Shown here: positions 1 to 8,585 of the stretch, piece by piece
How positions within the stretch are numbered: position 1 is the stretch's first letter
Layout of the letters: every line of letters begins with the position of its first letter
Source: Saccharothrix ecbatanensis
Lineage (GTDB): Bacteria; Actinomycetota; Actinomycetes; Mycobacteriales; Pseudonocardiaceae
Reading direction: 5' to 3'
DNA: 64,000 bases
NCBI RefSeq assembly: GCF_014205015.1
Contig: NZ_JACHMO010000001.1
Coordinates: 3,596,001 to 3,660,000, forward strand
The notes under the pieces: generated by a model
Database searches by the model: none
The model's input: only the letters and a program-made list of their open reading frames with translations
Told to the model about the DNA's origin: nothing
Translations under genes and position numbers: made by a program

Positions 1-2
1 GT

Positions 3-602
3 GTGCCGGGCCGACTGCACCACGTCCCGGCCGAAGCGACGCTGCTCCACAACCGGCTGCCGCGTGTGGTGCTCCTGACCGAACCCGACACGGCAGACCC
101 TGTCTTGGCCGACACTCCTCGGCCGACCAAGGCCAATGTCCTCGCCCGCCTCGCCGGTTGCCCGATCGCGCATTTCGCCTGCCACGGCGTCAGCGACACC
201 ACAGACCCGTCGAAGAGCAGGCTGCTGCTGCACGACCACGCCACCGATCCGTTCACCGTGTCGAGCCTCGCCGCCGTGACGCTGGACGACGCACAACTGG
301 CCTACTTGTCGGCCTGCCACACCGCCTTCGCCGGTAGCGTCGATCTGATTGACGAGGCCATCCACCTCGCCTCGGCTTTCCAGTTGGCCGGATTCCCACG
401 GGTGATCGGCACGCTGTGGGGAATCGACGACCAACTGTCCGTCGACATCGCCGACAGGTTCTACAACGCGCTGCGTACGTCCGACGGTGCCGTCGACGCC
501 GGTCGCGCTGCGGGCGCGCTCCACCGCACGATTCGGGCAATCCGTGACGAGGTCCCCGCGACGCCCTCACTGTGGGCCGCCTATCTCCATGCGGGCGCCT
601 GA
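3..602 (+). CDS. CHAT-domain protein, 3' end (5' partial)
   Basis: The reading frame is open to the window edge, so only the C-terminal ~200 residues are present. They form a CHAT (caspase HetF associated with TPR) domain, a caspase-like cysteine peptidase fold. The two diagnostic elements are visible: the His motif HFACHG (near residue 59 of the fragment) and the Cys motif LSACHTA (near residue 102). The segment GFPRVIGTLWGIDD is the typical C-terminal strand. Actinobacterial CHAT proteins usually carry TPR repeats or an ATPase domain upstream; those would lie outside the window. The family acts by proteolysis in conflict or signalling contexts, but the target here cannot be inferred. Domain assignment is firm; role unknown. 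Confidence 0.85.
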   Translation: MPGRLHHVPAEATLLHNRLPRVVLLTEPDTADPVLADTPRPTKANVLARLAGCPIAHFACHGVSDTTDPSKSRLLLHDHATDPFTVSSLAAVTLDDAQLAYLSACHTAFAGSVDLIDEAIHLASAFQLAGFPRVIGTLWGIDDQLSVDIADRFYNALRTSDGAVDAGRAAGALHRTIRAIRDEVPATPSLWAAYLHAGA

Positions 603-800
603 CCGACAACGGTCGCGCAGGAACGCGATCAGCACCGATGGCCAACTAGTAGCGGTGGTAGCGCCTTCTGGCCGTTGTCGCGGTGGTACGGCGGACGACT
701 TCTCCAGCTGACCGTAGTGTGAGAGCACGATCACCTGGCATTCCTTGGCCGGCTCGGCAATAGCCCGCGCCAAGCTCATGATGTCCGGGTAACGGCTGGC

Positions 801-1313
801 TTGGCCCGCGCCCGCGCTGCACGCCTATCTGGCGCTCGACTCCAGGCCATACGGGTCCTGTACTCAGTCGCGGACCCAGCACGCGCCGACATCGCCCTGC
901 AGTGCGCGGTCACCGCGCGGCACGCGGACGCGTTCCTCAGGGGCGTGTTCGGAGGCGCGGAACGCGCCAACCGTGGCACCAACATCCGGGACGCGGCCAT
1001 GGCCGACAACGTCGAGTGGATCCTCGACCGGGAGGAGCGCATCGTCATCGGGGCGGCCAACGGCCACATCCAGCACCTGGCCCGCTCCCTCGGCGAGGCG
1101 ATAATGGTCATCGCGACCACGAACAACGGCGGCCGGATGTTCCTGCACCGCCCCATTCCCGACGACCCACCCGGCCACACCGAGGTCTTCTTCGACGACA
1201 TCGGGCCGTTCGAGGAACCCGACAGCCTCGACGCCCTACTCGCGAGCACCGGCGAGTCCCTGGCCCTTACTCCGTGGCACACCTTCATCGATCCCGCGAA
1301 CCCGCGCGCCTGA
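801..1313 (+). pseudogene. erythromycin esterase-like protein, N-terminally truncated
   Basis: This 170-codon frame matches only the C-terminal part of the erythromycin esterase/succinoglycan synthase (EreA-like) family, normally about 400 residues. The recognisable stretch is MADNVEWILDREERIVIGAA followed by NGHIQ, the conserved helix-strand motif with the family histidine. The N-terminal half with the other catalytic residues is absent and nothing upstream encodes it. The frame ends at a TGA immediately before another truncated gene. It is most simply a deletion relic; a functional esterase is not expected. Confidence 0.7.
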
Positions 1314-1315
1314 CC

Positions 1316-1873
1316 GCTGAACCCGACTCCAGCGAACCCGGACATCCGCACACCGTCGACGCGAACGGCGACCTCGGCTGGAGCACGCCGGACGACGAGC
1401 TGCACCAGTACTGGAACGACCGCACCGGGCAGATCGCGCTGTCGCTGTACGGGCGCAAGCTCTACGAACTGATGGCGGCCCACTGGCCGACCGCCGGCCA
1501 GGCACCCGACGTGCCCCCGGTGGAGGCCGAGTACGCCCGGCTGTGGCTCGCGATGCCGAAAGTGGTCTTCTCCCGGACCCTGGAATCGGTCGACTGGAAC
1601 TCCAGGTTGGAACGGGGTGACGTGGTCGAGGTCGCCAGGCGGCTCAAGGCCGAGACCGAAGGCCTGATGGAGGTGGGCGGTGCCACGCTCGCCGCGCCCC
1701 TGATCCGGGCCGGTCTCGTGGACGAGTTCCACGTGCTGGTCACGCCGGTCGCGATCGGCGGCGGCACACCGTTCTTCCCGTCACTGGACACATGGCTGAA
1801 GCTGGAATTGGTGGAGAACCGCACCTTCGCATCGGGTGCGGTCCTCCTGCGCTACAAGTCCGTCCTCGGCTAG
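1316..1873 (+). pseudogene. RibD C-terminal/dihydrofolate-reductase-like protein, N-terminally truncated
   Basis: The frame encodes the bulk of a RibD_C-type reductase (DHFR fold), the family of small actinobacterial 'dihydrofolate reductase family' proteins. Visible family segments are TPDDELHQYWNDRTGQIALS, YGRKLYELM, the EVARRLKAETEGLMEVGGAT nucleotide-binding region and DEFHVLVTPVAIGGGTPFF. The usual first strand (M-R-K-L-x-x-x...SLDGFIAG) is missing: the frame runs straight out of the preceding esterase relic with no plausible start codon or ribosome binding site. The 3' end (stop at 1871-1873) is intact. Two adjacent genes lacking 5' ends suggest a shared rearrangement. Confidence 0.7.
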
Positions 1874-2192
1874 CAGGCGACTGGGCAGCCCTCTCCAGCG
1901 GTCTCCCCCACTCCGAGACGTCCGCACATGCCGACGAGCGGTCGAGGCGCCCTGACGAGGAACATGATCAACCACTGGCAGTCACGCTATGACGAATACG
2001 GGGCCGTGCCTGGATACTGCTACATCCCCAACCGTTCGCCGGGACGCCACCGTCGCTCCGGCGGCCGGAACCCCGGCTCCTCCAGGGTGCGCACCAGCCC
2101 GACCGTGGTCGTGTAAACCGTCAAGCTGTCGCAGTTGCGTCGCATCCGCAGGCGACTGCCGAACTCGGCGGGTCACGGTCTGGTCGAGTTTG
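1874..2192. other. gene-free stretch
   Basis: No convincing gene, RNA or hairpin. Short frames here lack actinobacterial third-position GC bias and a ribosome binding site. Confidence 0.5.
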
Positions 2193-3068
2193 TCAGGGCC
2201 GGTTGTGCACGAACCACGCGTCACCGGCGGACAGGGCGACCGCGACCTCCCACCGGCTCAGGTCGAGGTTCGGAGCGAGCGCCTTGAGCTGGCCGGCCGC
2301 GGTCCACGCCTCCTCACCCGGTGCCGGGCGACGACCCACCTGGAACTGCAGCATGGTGCTCCACGACGCGACCAGGCGGGCGTCCCACCGGTGACTCCAC
2401 TGCGCCAGCACCTCGGCGAGCTTCTGCCGGTACTCCCGGGTGAGCGCACCGTAGAAGTCCACCCAGTACCCCGACCTGCGGACGTCGCTGGTAGGCAGCA
2501 ACATGAGCAGGACACTCTCAGGCGTGTACCAGTAGTCGGTCTGCGTCACGAACCGCACGCTGTCAAGCACCTCGGCGTACAGGTCGGCGTCGGCGAGCAG
2601 CCGGTCGTACAGCGTCCGCTCCAGCGCCTGGCGCGAAGTCGGCAGCGCCACACCCGACACCAGGGCCGTCAGGTCGACGCCGGCCATGCCACGCGCGTAG
2701 TACTCGACCTCGCCCTTGTCGACCTTGTCGTCCTCGCTGTAGTGGCGATAGGCCAGCCAGGGTTCGGAAGACTCGGCCGCCTCGGCGAACGCGCACAGCT
2801 CCGACTCCGGCGGACCCGGCTCGGGCTCGGGTCGGATCCGCAGCGTGTCGCCGAAGTCGTCGGTGACCATGACGGGCCGGCGTCCGGTGATCGGCACCAG
2901 GGCGTCGGCGGCCTGCCAAGTCTCGTGCAGGCGGTTGGGGTCGATATCGGCGACGAGCACGGTGCCTGACGGGCCATGTCCGATCGGCAGGCCTGCCAGC
3001 GGAGTGCCGACGAACGCCGTTTCAATGTGGTCGAGGTCGTTTCGCACTGTGAAAGTGTCTCCGATCAT
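2193..3068 (-). CDS. DUF4253-like protein of unknown function
   Basis: A 291-residue soluble protein if translation begins at the ATG at 3066-3068; an in-frame TTG at 3077 lies inside the adjacent IS. The C-terminal third (RWDARLVASWSTMLQFQVGR...GDAWFVHNRP) resembles the DUF4253 family in spacing and hydrophobic pattern; the N-terminal two thirds are not recognised. Acidic patches and many Trp/Tyr fit a cytoplasmic immunity- or adaptor-type protein, which is only a guess. IS4 copy 1 ends six bases upstream of the ATG, so the native promoter, ribosome binding site and perhaps a true upstream start have been displaced. Expression would need read-through from the IS. Confidence 0.55.
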   Translation of the reverse strand: MIGDTFTVRNDLDHIETAFVGTPLAGLPIGHGPSGTVLVADIDPNRLHETWQAADALVPITGRRPVMVTDDFGDTLRIRPEPEPGPPESELCAFAEAAESSEPWLAYRHYSEDDKVDKGEVEYYARGMAGVDLTALVSGVALPTSRQALERTLYDRLLADADLYAEVLDSVRFVTQTDYWYTPESVLLMLLPTSDVRRSGYWVDFYGALTREYRQKLAEVLAQWSHRWDARLVASWSTMLQFQVGRRPAPGEEAWTAAGQLKALAPNLDLSRWEVAVALSAGDAWFVHNRP

Positions 3069-3074
3069 CGACGT

Positions 3075-4568
3075 CAATGCCGCTTAGTTAGTGATCTTGC
3101 CGAAGAGGTGGATGCCAGGTGGCCGGTCGTAGCGGGTGCCTGTGTGGTGCGCGCGTTTGATCAGCTTGCTGCCGACGTTGCTGCGTTTGACCACGCGTGG
3201 GTAGGAGCGGTGGCGGCGGCCCCGGGCGCGTCGGTGTCGGATCTCCTCAAGCGTCTCGATGATCGCGTTCTTCAGGCGGTGAGGGGGAAAAACCCGCCTG
3301 GTTGGTGACCTGGCGGCGCACAGCGTTGAGACTTCGGACGAAGGACAACCCGTCGACGTCGGGCCCGTCGTCCGGACCGAGGCCCTCGGCGGCCTCCAAC
3401 ATCAACGCCCGCACCGCGTAGTGGGTCAGCAGCAACGCCCAGATCTCCTGCCGGACCAACTCCGGGGACTTCGACCGCAGCACCCTGCCATGCGGCATCT
3501 GATGGGTCTCGATCTCGTCCAGGGTCAGCTCGAACTCCCACCGCTGCCGATACAGCACCGCCAACTCCACCGCCGGCGCCACCTCGTGATCCATGATCGA
3601 CACCACCAGGCGGATCATCTCGGGCTGCCCGCCGCGGTCGGTCACCGAGTACTCCACCACCCGCACCGGCAACCGCGACCCCTCCGGCGCCCGCGACCGC
3701 TTGCCCCGCTTCAGGTCCGCCTTGACCTTCGAGGGCAGCAGCTCACTGCGGTAGGACCCGTCGGGAAGCCACCCCAACACCGGCAGGTCCACATCGTCAC
3801 GGACCCGCCACACCAATTGCGCCCCGCTCCGGCGCGCCCGCTGCCACAAGTCGTAGGAGAACACACCGCGATCGGCCAGCACCAGCATGTCCGGCTCGAA
3901 CGCCGCCACCAACCGCTCGCACAAGCCGCGTTCCTGCACCCGCCAGGAATCCAACTCCGCCGCCACGATCGCATGCGTGCCGCACTCGCCCAGCCCCATG
4001 ATCCGCACCTGCGGAAACGGGCTCTGCCCGCCCTTGTGCGGCTTCTTGCCGAACTCGGCTACGTTGGCCGCCGTGTCGGGCAAGTCCAGCACGACACCGT
4101 CGACCGCCATCACCCGCCACCCGTGAAACCACGCCCCCCGCGTTCCGGCATGGGCCATCGGCACCGCCACCCGGTCGAACAGCACCCGCAGCGGCGCCTC
4201 GCCCAACCGCCCCCGCGCCTGGGAGATCGCCCCCGTCGTGGGCACCGTCCACCCCTGCCGCCACGTGCCCAGAAACCGCAGACCGTCGACCAGCTTGCGC
4301 ATCACCTCTTCGTAACCGTCATCGAAGAACAGGCACAGCGCCAGCACGTAGTAGACGACCACCCGCGCGGGCAGCAGACGCGACCGCCTCTCCCGACGCC
4401 CCGTTTCCGCGAGCACCTCGTCCACCAGATCCCGGTCGAACACACGGGCCAGCACACCGATGCTGATCCCATCGGTGAAACGGCGAGCAGACGGCACTGA
4501 TCAACAGTACTGCCAACCAATCCACTCGCCTCAACCCGCACACCAAGGCCACTAACTAAGCGGCATTG
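3075..4568 (-). mobile_element. IS4-family insertion sequence, copy 1
   Basis: A 1494-bp element bounded by perfect 19-bp terminal inverted repeats CAATGCCGCTTAGTTAGTG (3075-3093 and, inverted, 4550-4568). The single transposase reads on the minus strand. The same element recurs at 46983-48476 in the same orientation with an identical encoded protein. The 10 bases outside the ends are TCATCGACGT on the left and GGGTCGACGT on the right; only seven match, so there is no perfect target duplication. Confidence 0.93.
3247..4497 (-). CDS. IS4-family DDE transposase (copy 1)
   Basis: A 416-residue transposase starting at GTG 4497. The N-terminal ~90 residues match the IS4 N-terminal domain (SIGVLARVFDRDLVDEVLAE). 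The DDE core shows the first Asp in VMAVDGVVLD, the second in MLVLADRGVFS and the Glu in the Y-x-x-R-W-x-x-E segment (YRQRWEFELTLDEIETHQM), the IS4 Y(2)R(3)E(6) signature. The frame is intact and identical to copy 2, so the element could still be active or has moved recently. About 150 bp of noncoding sequence separates the stop from the left inverted repeat. Confidence 0.95.
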   Translation of the reverse strand: MPSARRFTDGISIGVLARVFDRDLVDEVLAETGRRERRSRLLPARVVVYYVLALCLFFDDGYEEVMRKLVDGLRFLGTWRQGWTVPTTGAISQARGRLGEAPLRVLFDRVAVPMAHAGTRGAWFHGWRVMAVDGVVLDLPDTAANVAEFGKKPHKGGQSPFPQVRIMGLGECGTHAIVAAELDSWRVQERGLCERLVAAFEPDMLVLADRGVFSYDLWQRARRSGAQLVWRVRDDVDLPVLGWLPDGSYRSELLPSKVKADLKRGKRSRAPEGSRLPVRVVEYSVTDRGGQPEMIRLVVSIMDHEVAPAVELAVLYRQRWEFELTLDEIETHQMPHGRVLRSKSPELVRQEIWALLLTHYAVRALMLEAAEGLGPDDGPDVDGLSFVRSLNAVRRQVTNQAGFSPSPPEERDHRDA

Positions 4569-4938
4569 GGGTCGACGTGACGCGACGGGGAGGTGGGTCC
4601 GGGTGCGCAGCAGGATCCAACGAGCAACGCATGGAGCATCGCCCACGTCTGGTCGAGAGGTTCCTCGCCGTGACCGGATGCCTTTCACCGCCCTGATGTC
4701 ACCAGAGCCTGACCGGTGAAGCCCGGTAATTCTCCGACATACCAACCAGCCGGCGGACGACTGAACTGAAGCGCGCAATTCTACCGCTGGGCGAGCGCTC
4801 TCGGGGAACCCGTCCGGATCGGTCTCCGCGACGCGCACCACTACACGCCCCCAGAACTGGCGACAGTTGAATACGCGATGTCACCAGTTTCACCGGCCGT
4901 GACGCGAGCGAACGGTTTCCTGTCGGCTCACCTCTGAC
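4569..4938. other. gene-free stretch right of IS4 copy 1
   Basis: 370 bp between the IS and the 3' end of the next gene. No conserved protein fragment or strong hairpin was recognised. It may contain the fragment originally continuous with sequence left of the IS. Confidence 0.4.
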
Positions 4939-6507
4939 TCAGGTCAGCCGCAACACCACAGGGCGGCCCGTGATCTCGACCGATCCGTCTGGCGGCTCCG
5001 GCCGGCGTTCCCCGTCGATGACCTCGACCGCCTCCACACCCCGGGGCGGCGTGAGCGGGACGGCCGGGCCGTCGGTCCACACGATCTGGAACTCGGTGCC
5101 GTCCTTCGTGAACCCGCACTGCCACACGTGGTCGGGCAGGCCGAGCTTGGCCCCATTGCCGCAGAACGTGTTCCGCGCGCCCCTCAGCCACGACCCGAGC
5201 TCGTCGACGTGCCGGGCGGCACGGGTCGGGATGCCGCCGCTGGGCTGCAGCACGATTGGGATCCGGTCGCTGCCCCAGTTGTAGAAGTACACCCGTGTGT
5301 ACTCGGCGTACAGGCTGACCAGGTAGAAACGCACCGCGTGGTCGGCGGCCAGCTCGGGGTCCAGCCGCTCCTCCACCCCGGTGGCGAAGCCCTGACCCAT
5401 GTTCCACCGCGGCATCTCCGGCACGCCCGCGCGGTAGAGCGTCCTGTCGATCTCGGTGGCGAGCTCGAGCATCCGCTCCGGCGGGTCGGCTGACCAGCGC
5501 TGGTGCAGCTTCACGCCCAGCACGTCGCAGTGCTGGTAGCCGCCCAACTCCGCGAACCGCTCCTGCCACCGCAGAGCGTGTGGCTCCCACAGCTCGGCCA
5601 TGCCGGGACACACGACCTCGGCGGCGGGATCGGCCGCCTTGATCACGCGGGCCGCCCGCTCGGTCATCGCGACCATGGTTTCCACCGACCCGCTGTAGAT
5701 CCGCTGGTGGTTGGCCGCGTCCCACAACTCGTACGCGTCGATCCGGCCCCGGTAGACGCGCGCCAGTTCCCCGACGAACCGATCCCAGTCGTCGAGGTCG
5801 TCCGGCGGTGACGTCCGGGAGCCGTCGCCGAACACGGTCTCCGGTCCGTCTGGGCTCGCCCACGCCGGTGTGCCACCCAGGGTGAACAGCACCGGCACGC
5901 CCGCTTCCCGCGCCGGCTCGACCAGCCGGTCCAGCCGGAACCACTCGAACCGGCCACGCTCCGGCTCGAGCTTCTCCCACCGCGTGCCCGAGTTCCACAG
6001 CCGCACCGCGCCCACCCCGAACGCCGGCATCTCCCCTGACGTGGAATTCTTCGTGACACCGACGAACTCCCGGCCGACGCCGATGGGTTTGTCGGTCCAC
6101 ATCGGCACCGAGCTCGCGCCGGTCTGCCGCACCGCCGGCGTCACCGGACGACTGGCCGTGACCAGGCCGAACGTCAGCAACACGACCACCGCGACGCCGA
6201 CCGGGGTCCGCCACCCGAAGGACCGGCGAACCGGCGTGACGACCGCGGGTTCCGGCTCCGGCCGCACCAGTGCGAACATCCACAACCTGCGCAGCTCGGC
6301 CAGTTCCTCCCCGCCGGCCCCGCACGCCTTGCCGAACCGATCGACCACCAGGAACTCCGCGGGCACCCCGCCACCGGTGCAGTAGCGGTGCAGCGTCGAG
6401 CTGGACACTCCGCAACGCTTGCCCAGTGCGTGATAGCTGCGGCCGCTGCGATCTTTGAGCGCGCGTAGCCGTTCCGCGAAATCCGCCTGGTACGCCGTCC
6501 GCCCCAT
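4939..6507 (-). CDS. transmembrane HTH protein with extracellular glycosidase-like (GH39/clan A type) domain lacking catalytic Glu residues
   Basis: ATG 6505-6507 is chosen because GGGGAGAAAGCG precedes it; the open frame extends further 5' but with non-coding character. The 522-residue product has an XRE-like helix-turn-helix at about residues 5-60 (AERLRALKDRSGRSYHALGK...VSSSTLHRY), a basic segment, one membrane helix at about 101-118, then a (beta/alpha)8 glycosidase-like domain (about 135-480: GAVRLWNSGTRWEKLEPERG, VLFTLGGTPAWAS). This resembles GH39-type enzymes, but the acid/base motif normally W-N-E-P-N reads WDAAN (262-266) and the nucleophile motif normally W-x-T-E reads WNMG (368-371). 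Both glutamates are therefore replaced. HTH inside and sugar-binding fold outside suggests a one-component carbohydrate sensor rather than an enzyme (inference). Confidence 0.75.
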   Translation of the reverse strand: MGRTAYQADFAERLRALKDRSGRSYHALGKRCGVSSSTLHRYCTGGGVPAEFLVVDRFGKACGAGGEELAELRRLWMFALVRPEPEPAVVTPVRRSFGWRTPVGVAVVVLLTFGLVTASRPVTPAVRQTGASSVPMWTDKPIGVGREFVGVTKNSTSGEMPAFGVGAVRLWNSGTRWEKLEPERGRFEWFRLDRLVEPAREAGVPVLFTLGGTPAWASPDGPETVFGDGSRTSPPDDLDDWDRFVGELARVYRGRIDAYELWDAANHQRIYSGSVETMVAMTERAARVIKAADPAAEVVCPGMAELWEPHALRWQERFAELGGYQHCDVLGVKLHQRWSADPPERMLELATEIDRTLYRAGVPEMPRWNMGQGFATGVEERLDPELAADHAVRFYLVSLYAEYTRVYFYNWGSDRIPIVLQPSGGIPTRAARHVDELGSWLRGARNTFCGNGAKLGLPDHVWQCGFTKDGTEFQIVWTDGPAVPLTPPRGVEAVEVIDGERRPEPPDGSVEITGRPVVLRLT

Positions 6508-6627
6508 CGCTTTCTCCCCTCGAACGTTCCGCTCCCCGTTCGAGGGGGTACCCGTTCGCGCAGGTGACACCCGACTTTTCGTCCCACCGTCCCAAACGCT
6601 TGCCCAGCCTGCGGCGGGACGGGCGCA

Positions 6628-7761
6628 GTGAGGCGTATGCATCTGCGAAAAGTCGCCGCCGCAGCCATCGCCGGGTTGCTCGTCCTCACCGGCACCGCCG
6701 CGGCCGCACCACGCGAACTGACCAGTCAACCCGTGTTCAACAATCCACGCGGCGACGGCGAGGACCGGATCGTCAAACACCTGGTGGAGATGATCAACGG
6801 CGCCAAGAAGGGCTCCAGCATCGTCGCCGCCGCCATGGTGTTCGAGGACCGCCGGGTAATCGACACCCTCCTCAACGCCTCCAGGAACGGCATCCGCGTC
6901 ACGGTGATCTACGACGCGGCCAACGACGACGCGGACAAACTACTCGAAAGGCTGAAGGAGGCCGGCAACGGGTCACGCGCTGTCATCTGCACAGATGACG
7001 GCAGCAACGCGTGCATCGGAAGCGGCCGTATGCACAGCAAGTTCTTCTTGTTCTCCGAGACACTCGGCGCCAAGAACGTCGTCTCGGTCGGCACCGCGAA
7101 CCTCAACGACGACTCGGCGAAGAACACGTTCAACTCCTGGTACACCGAGACGAACAACGAGGGCCTATACGAGTACTACGGCGGGTACGTGGAGGATCTC
7201 CTCGCCGAGAACCGGGACAACAACTACTACGACCACCGCAAGCCGCGCGAGTTCGAGGGGGTCAAGGCCTACTTCTACCCGCGTGGCGACGGCGGCGACA
7301 CCTTCGCCAACACGTTGCGCGCGGTGAAGTGCGACGGCGGCACCAAGATCCGGATCGCCAACTACTCGTTCAGCCGGACGGAGGTCGCCGAGGAGCTGCT
7401 GCGGCTCGCCGAGGCCGAGTGCGAGATCGAGATCATCGCCGCGAAGTTCCACGAGACGGCCTGCAAGATGCTCGTGGGGCACAAGAATGTCCGGGCATGG
7501 GGTTTCGGATTCCTCCAGCCCTACGTCCACGAGAAGAACCTGATGATCCAGGGCCACTACAGCGGCGCGGCGGACCAGCGGGTGGTGTGGACCGGCAGCC
7601 ACAACCTCAACACCAACTCGCTCAGCCTGAACGACGAGACCGTCCTCAGGATCATGAACAGGCCGTCCACGTACGCGAGCTTCGTCTCCAACTTCGAGAC
7701 GATCAAGGAGCGGGCGGTGGAGCGCGACCGCGGCAACTGCCCGTGGGGCATGGAACTGTGA
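6628..7761 (+). CDS. secreted phospholipase D-fold protein
   Basis: 377 residues from GTG 6628; ATG 6637 is an alternative. An N-terminal signal peptide (basic MRRMHLRK, hydrophobic AAAAIAGLLVLTGTAAAA, cleavage near residue 27) indicates export. Two HKD half-sites are visible: MHSKFFLFS (His136, Lys138) with GTANLNDD downstream, and VHEKNLMI (His301, Lys303) followed by TGSHNLNTNSLSLNDE. Two HxK(x)nD/N motifs in one chain are typical of PLD-superfamily enzymes acting on phosphodiesters (phospholipid or nucleic acid); the substrate cannot be told from sequence. It is divergent from the membrane HTH protein, the two starts being 120 bp apart, so shared control is possible. Confidence 0.85.
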   Translation: MRRMHLRKVAAAAIAGLLVLTGTAAAAPRELTSQPVFNNPRGDGEDRIVKHLVEMINGAKKGSSIVAAAMVFEDRRVIDTLLNASRNGIRVTVIYDAANDDADKLLERLKEAGNGSRAVICTDDGSNACIGSGRMHSKFFLFSETLGAKNVVSVGTANLNDDSAKNTFNSWYTETNNEGLYEYYGGYVEDLLAENRDNNYYDHRKPREFEGVKAYFYPRGDGGDTFANTLRAVKCDGGTKIRIANYSFSRTEVAEELLRLAEAECEIEIIAAKFHETACKMLVGHKNVRAWGFGFLQPYVHEKNLMIQGHYSGAADQRVVWTGSHNLNTNSLSLNDETVLRIMNRPSTYASFVSNFETIKERAVERDRGNCPWGMEL

Positions 7762-8088
7762 CCTGGTTGCCGCCCTCGCATGGACGCACGAATCCGTCGG
7801 GTGTCAGGTACACCTCCCCAGGTACACCTCCCCGCCCGGCAGCAGGATCGTGCAGGCGCGACGACCGTTACTGGTGGAGGGTACTTATTCCAACCATGCG
7901 CTATTCCTCGCCGGAGACAAGGGCCTGACCAGCGCTGGCGTCGCGGTCGCGGATGCCAGCGCCGGTTGCTGGGTGGCCAGCACGTCACGTCGTCGTGCGT
8001 CGTCGGTTCCTGCCACCGCTCGAACGTCCTCTTCTGTCGTGGGCGGCCATGAGCTTGCGCAGGTTCCAGCGGATCCCCATCTTCTTGA
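7762..8088. other. gene-free stretch
   Basis: No coding sequence supported. A tandem CAGGTACACCTCCC-like duplication near 7806-7830 is the only visible feature. Confidence 0.4.
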
Positions 8089-8487
8089 TCACGGCTTCTC
8101 CCAGAGTTCGGCATGGCGGGCGGTGAGTTTGCTCTTCAGCAGTCGGTTGCGGTACTCATCCGACACTCCCGTGTAGATCGCCGTCGTGGCGGCGACCTTG
8201 TGCCCTGCCTGATCTTGAACGAATCTCTCGGGGTAATCGAACTCCACGAGGTGCGTGATCATGGAGTGGCGGAGGCTGTGCAGGTCGAGTTCCTCGGGCA
8301 GCCCGGCGGCCTGGCGGGCGGTCTCGAACGCCTCGTTGGCGCTGCGCTTGGACAACCGGCCGCGCCGTTCGGTCACCCAGAACGCCCGGTGCCGGCCGAC
8401 GTCGAACCGCGGACGGACCTCGGTGACGTAGTGGTCGAGAACGTCGACGATCCAGTCCATCTCCGACCGCCGACGCGCCGTGATCAC
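8089..8487 (-). pseudogene. tyrosine recombinase/integrase, C-terminal fragment
   Basis: 132 codons covering the C-terminal part of a phage-type integrase catalytic domain. The His-x-x-Arg box (LHSLRHSMITHL), the GHK box (QAGHKVAATTA) and the catalytic tyrosine (AIYTGVSDEYR) are present. The first catalytic arginine and the whole core-binding domain are missing upstream of 8487. No tRNA or attachment-site repeat is visible next to it. It is a remnant of an integrated element. Confidence 0.8.
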
Positions 8488-8585
8488 CCTCCCGCTAGCG
8501 TGGGAAGCGTTCCCGGACCACCGACTGTGTGCCTTGGGCCGGTTTCCGGCTGCGGATCGTCCAGATCTGCTTTTAGGCTGCGAAC

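Noticed and set aside
700..779. Minus-strand fragment MSLARAIAEPAKECQVIVLS resembling an ATPase C-terminus
   Set aside because: Only about 30 residues, no flanking support; too short to call.
2976..3308. Plus-strand frame crossing into IS4 copy 1 and repeated in copy 2
   Set aside because: Covers the noncoding end of the IS; no start signal or family; same sequence in both copies only because the IS is duplicated.
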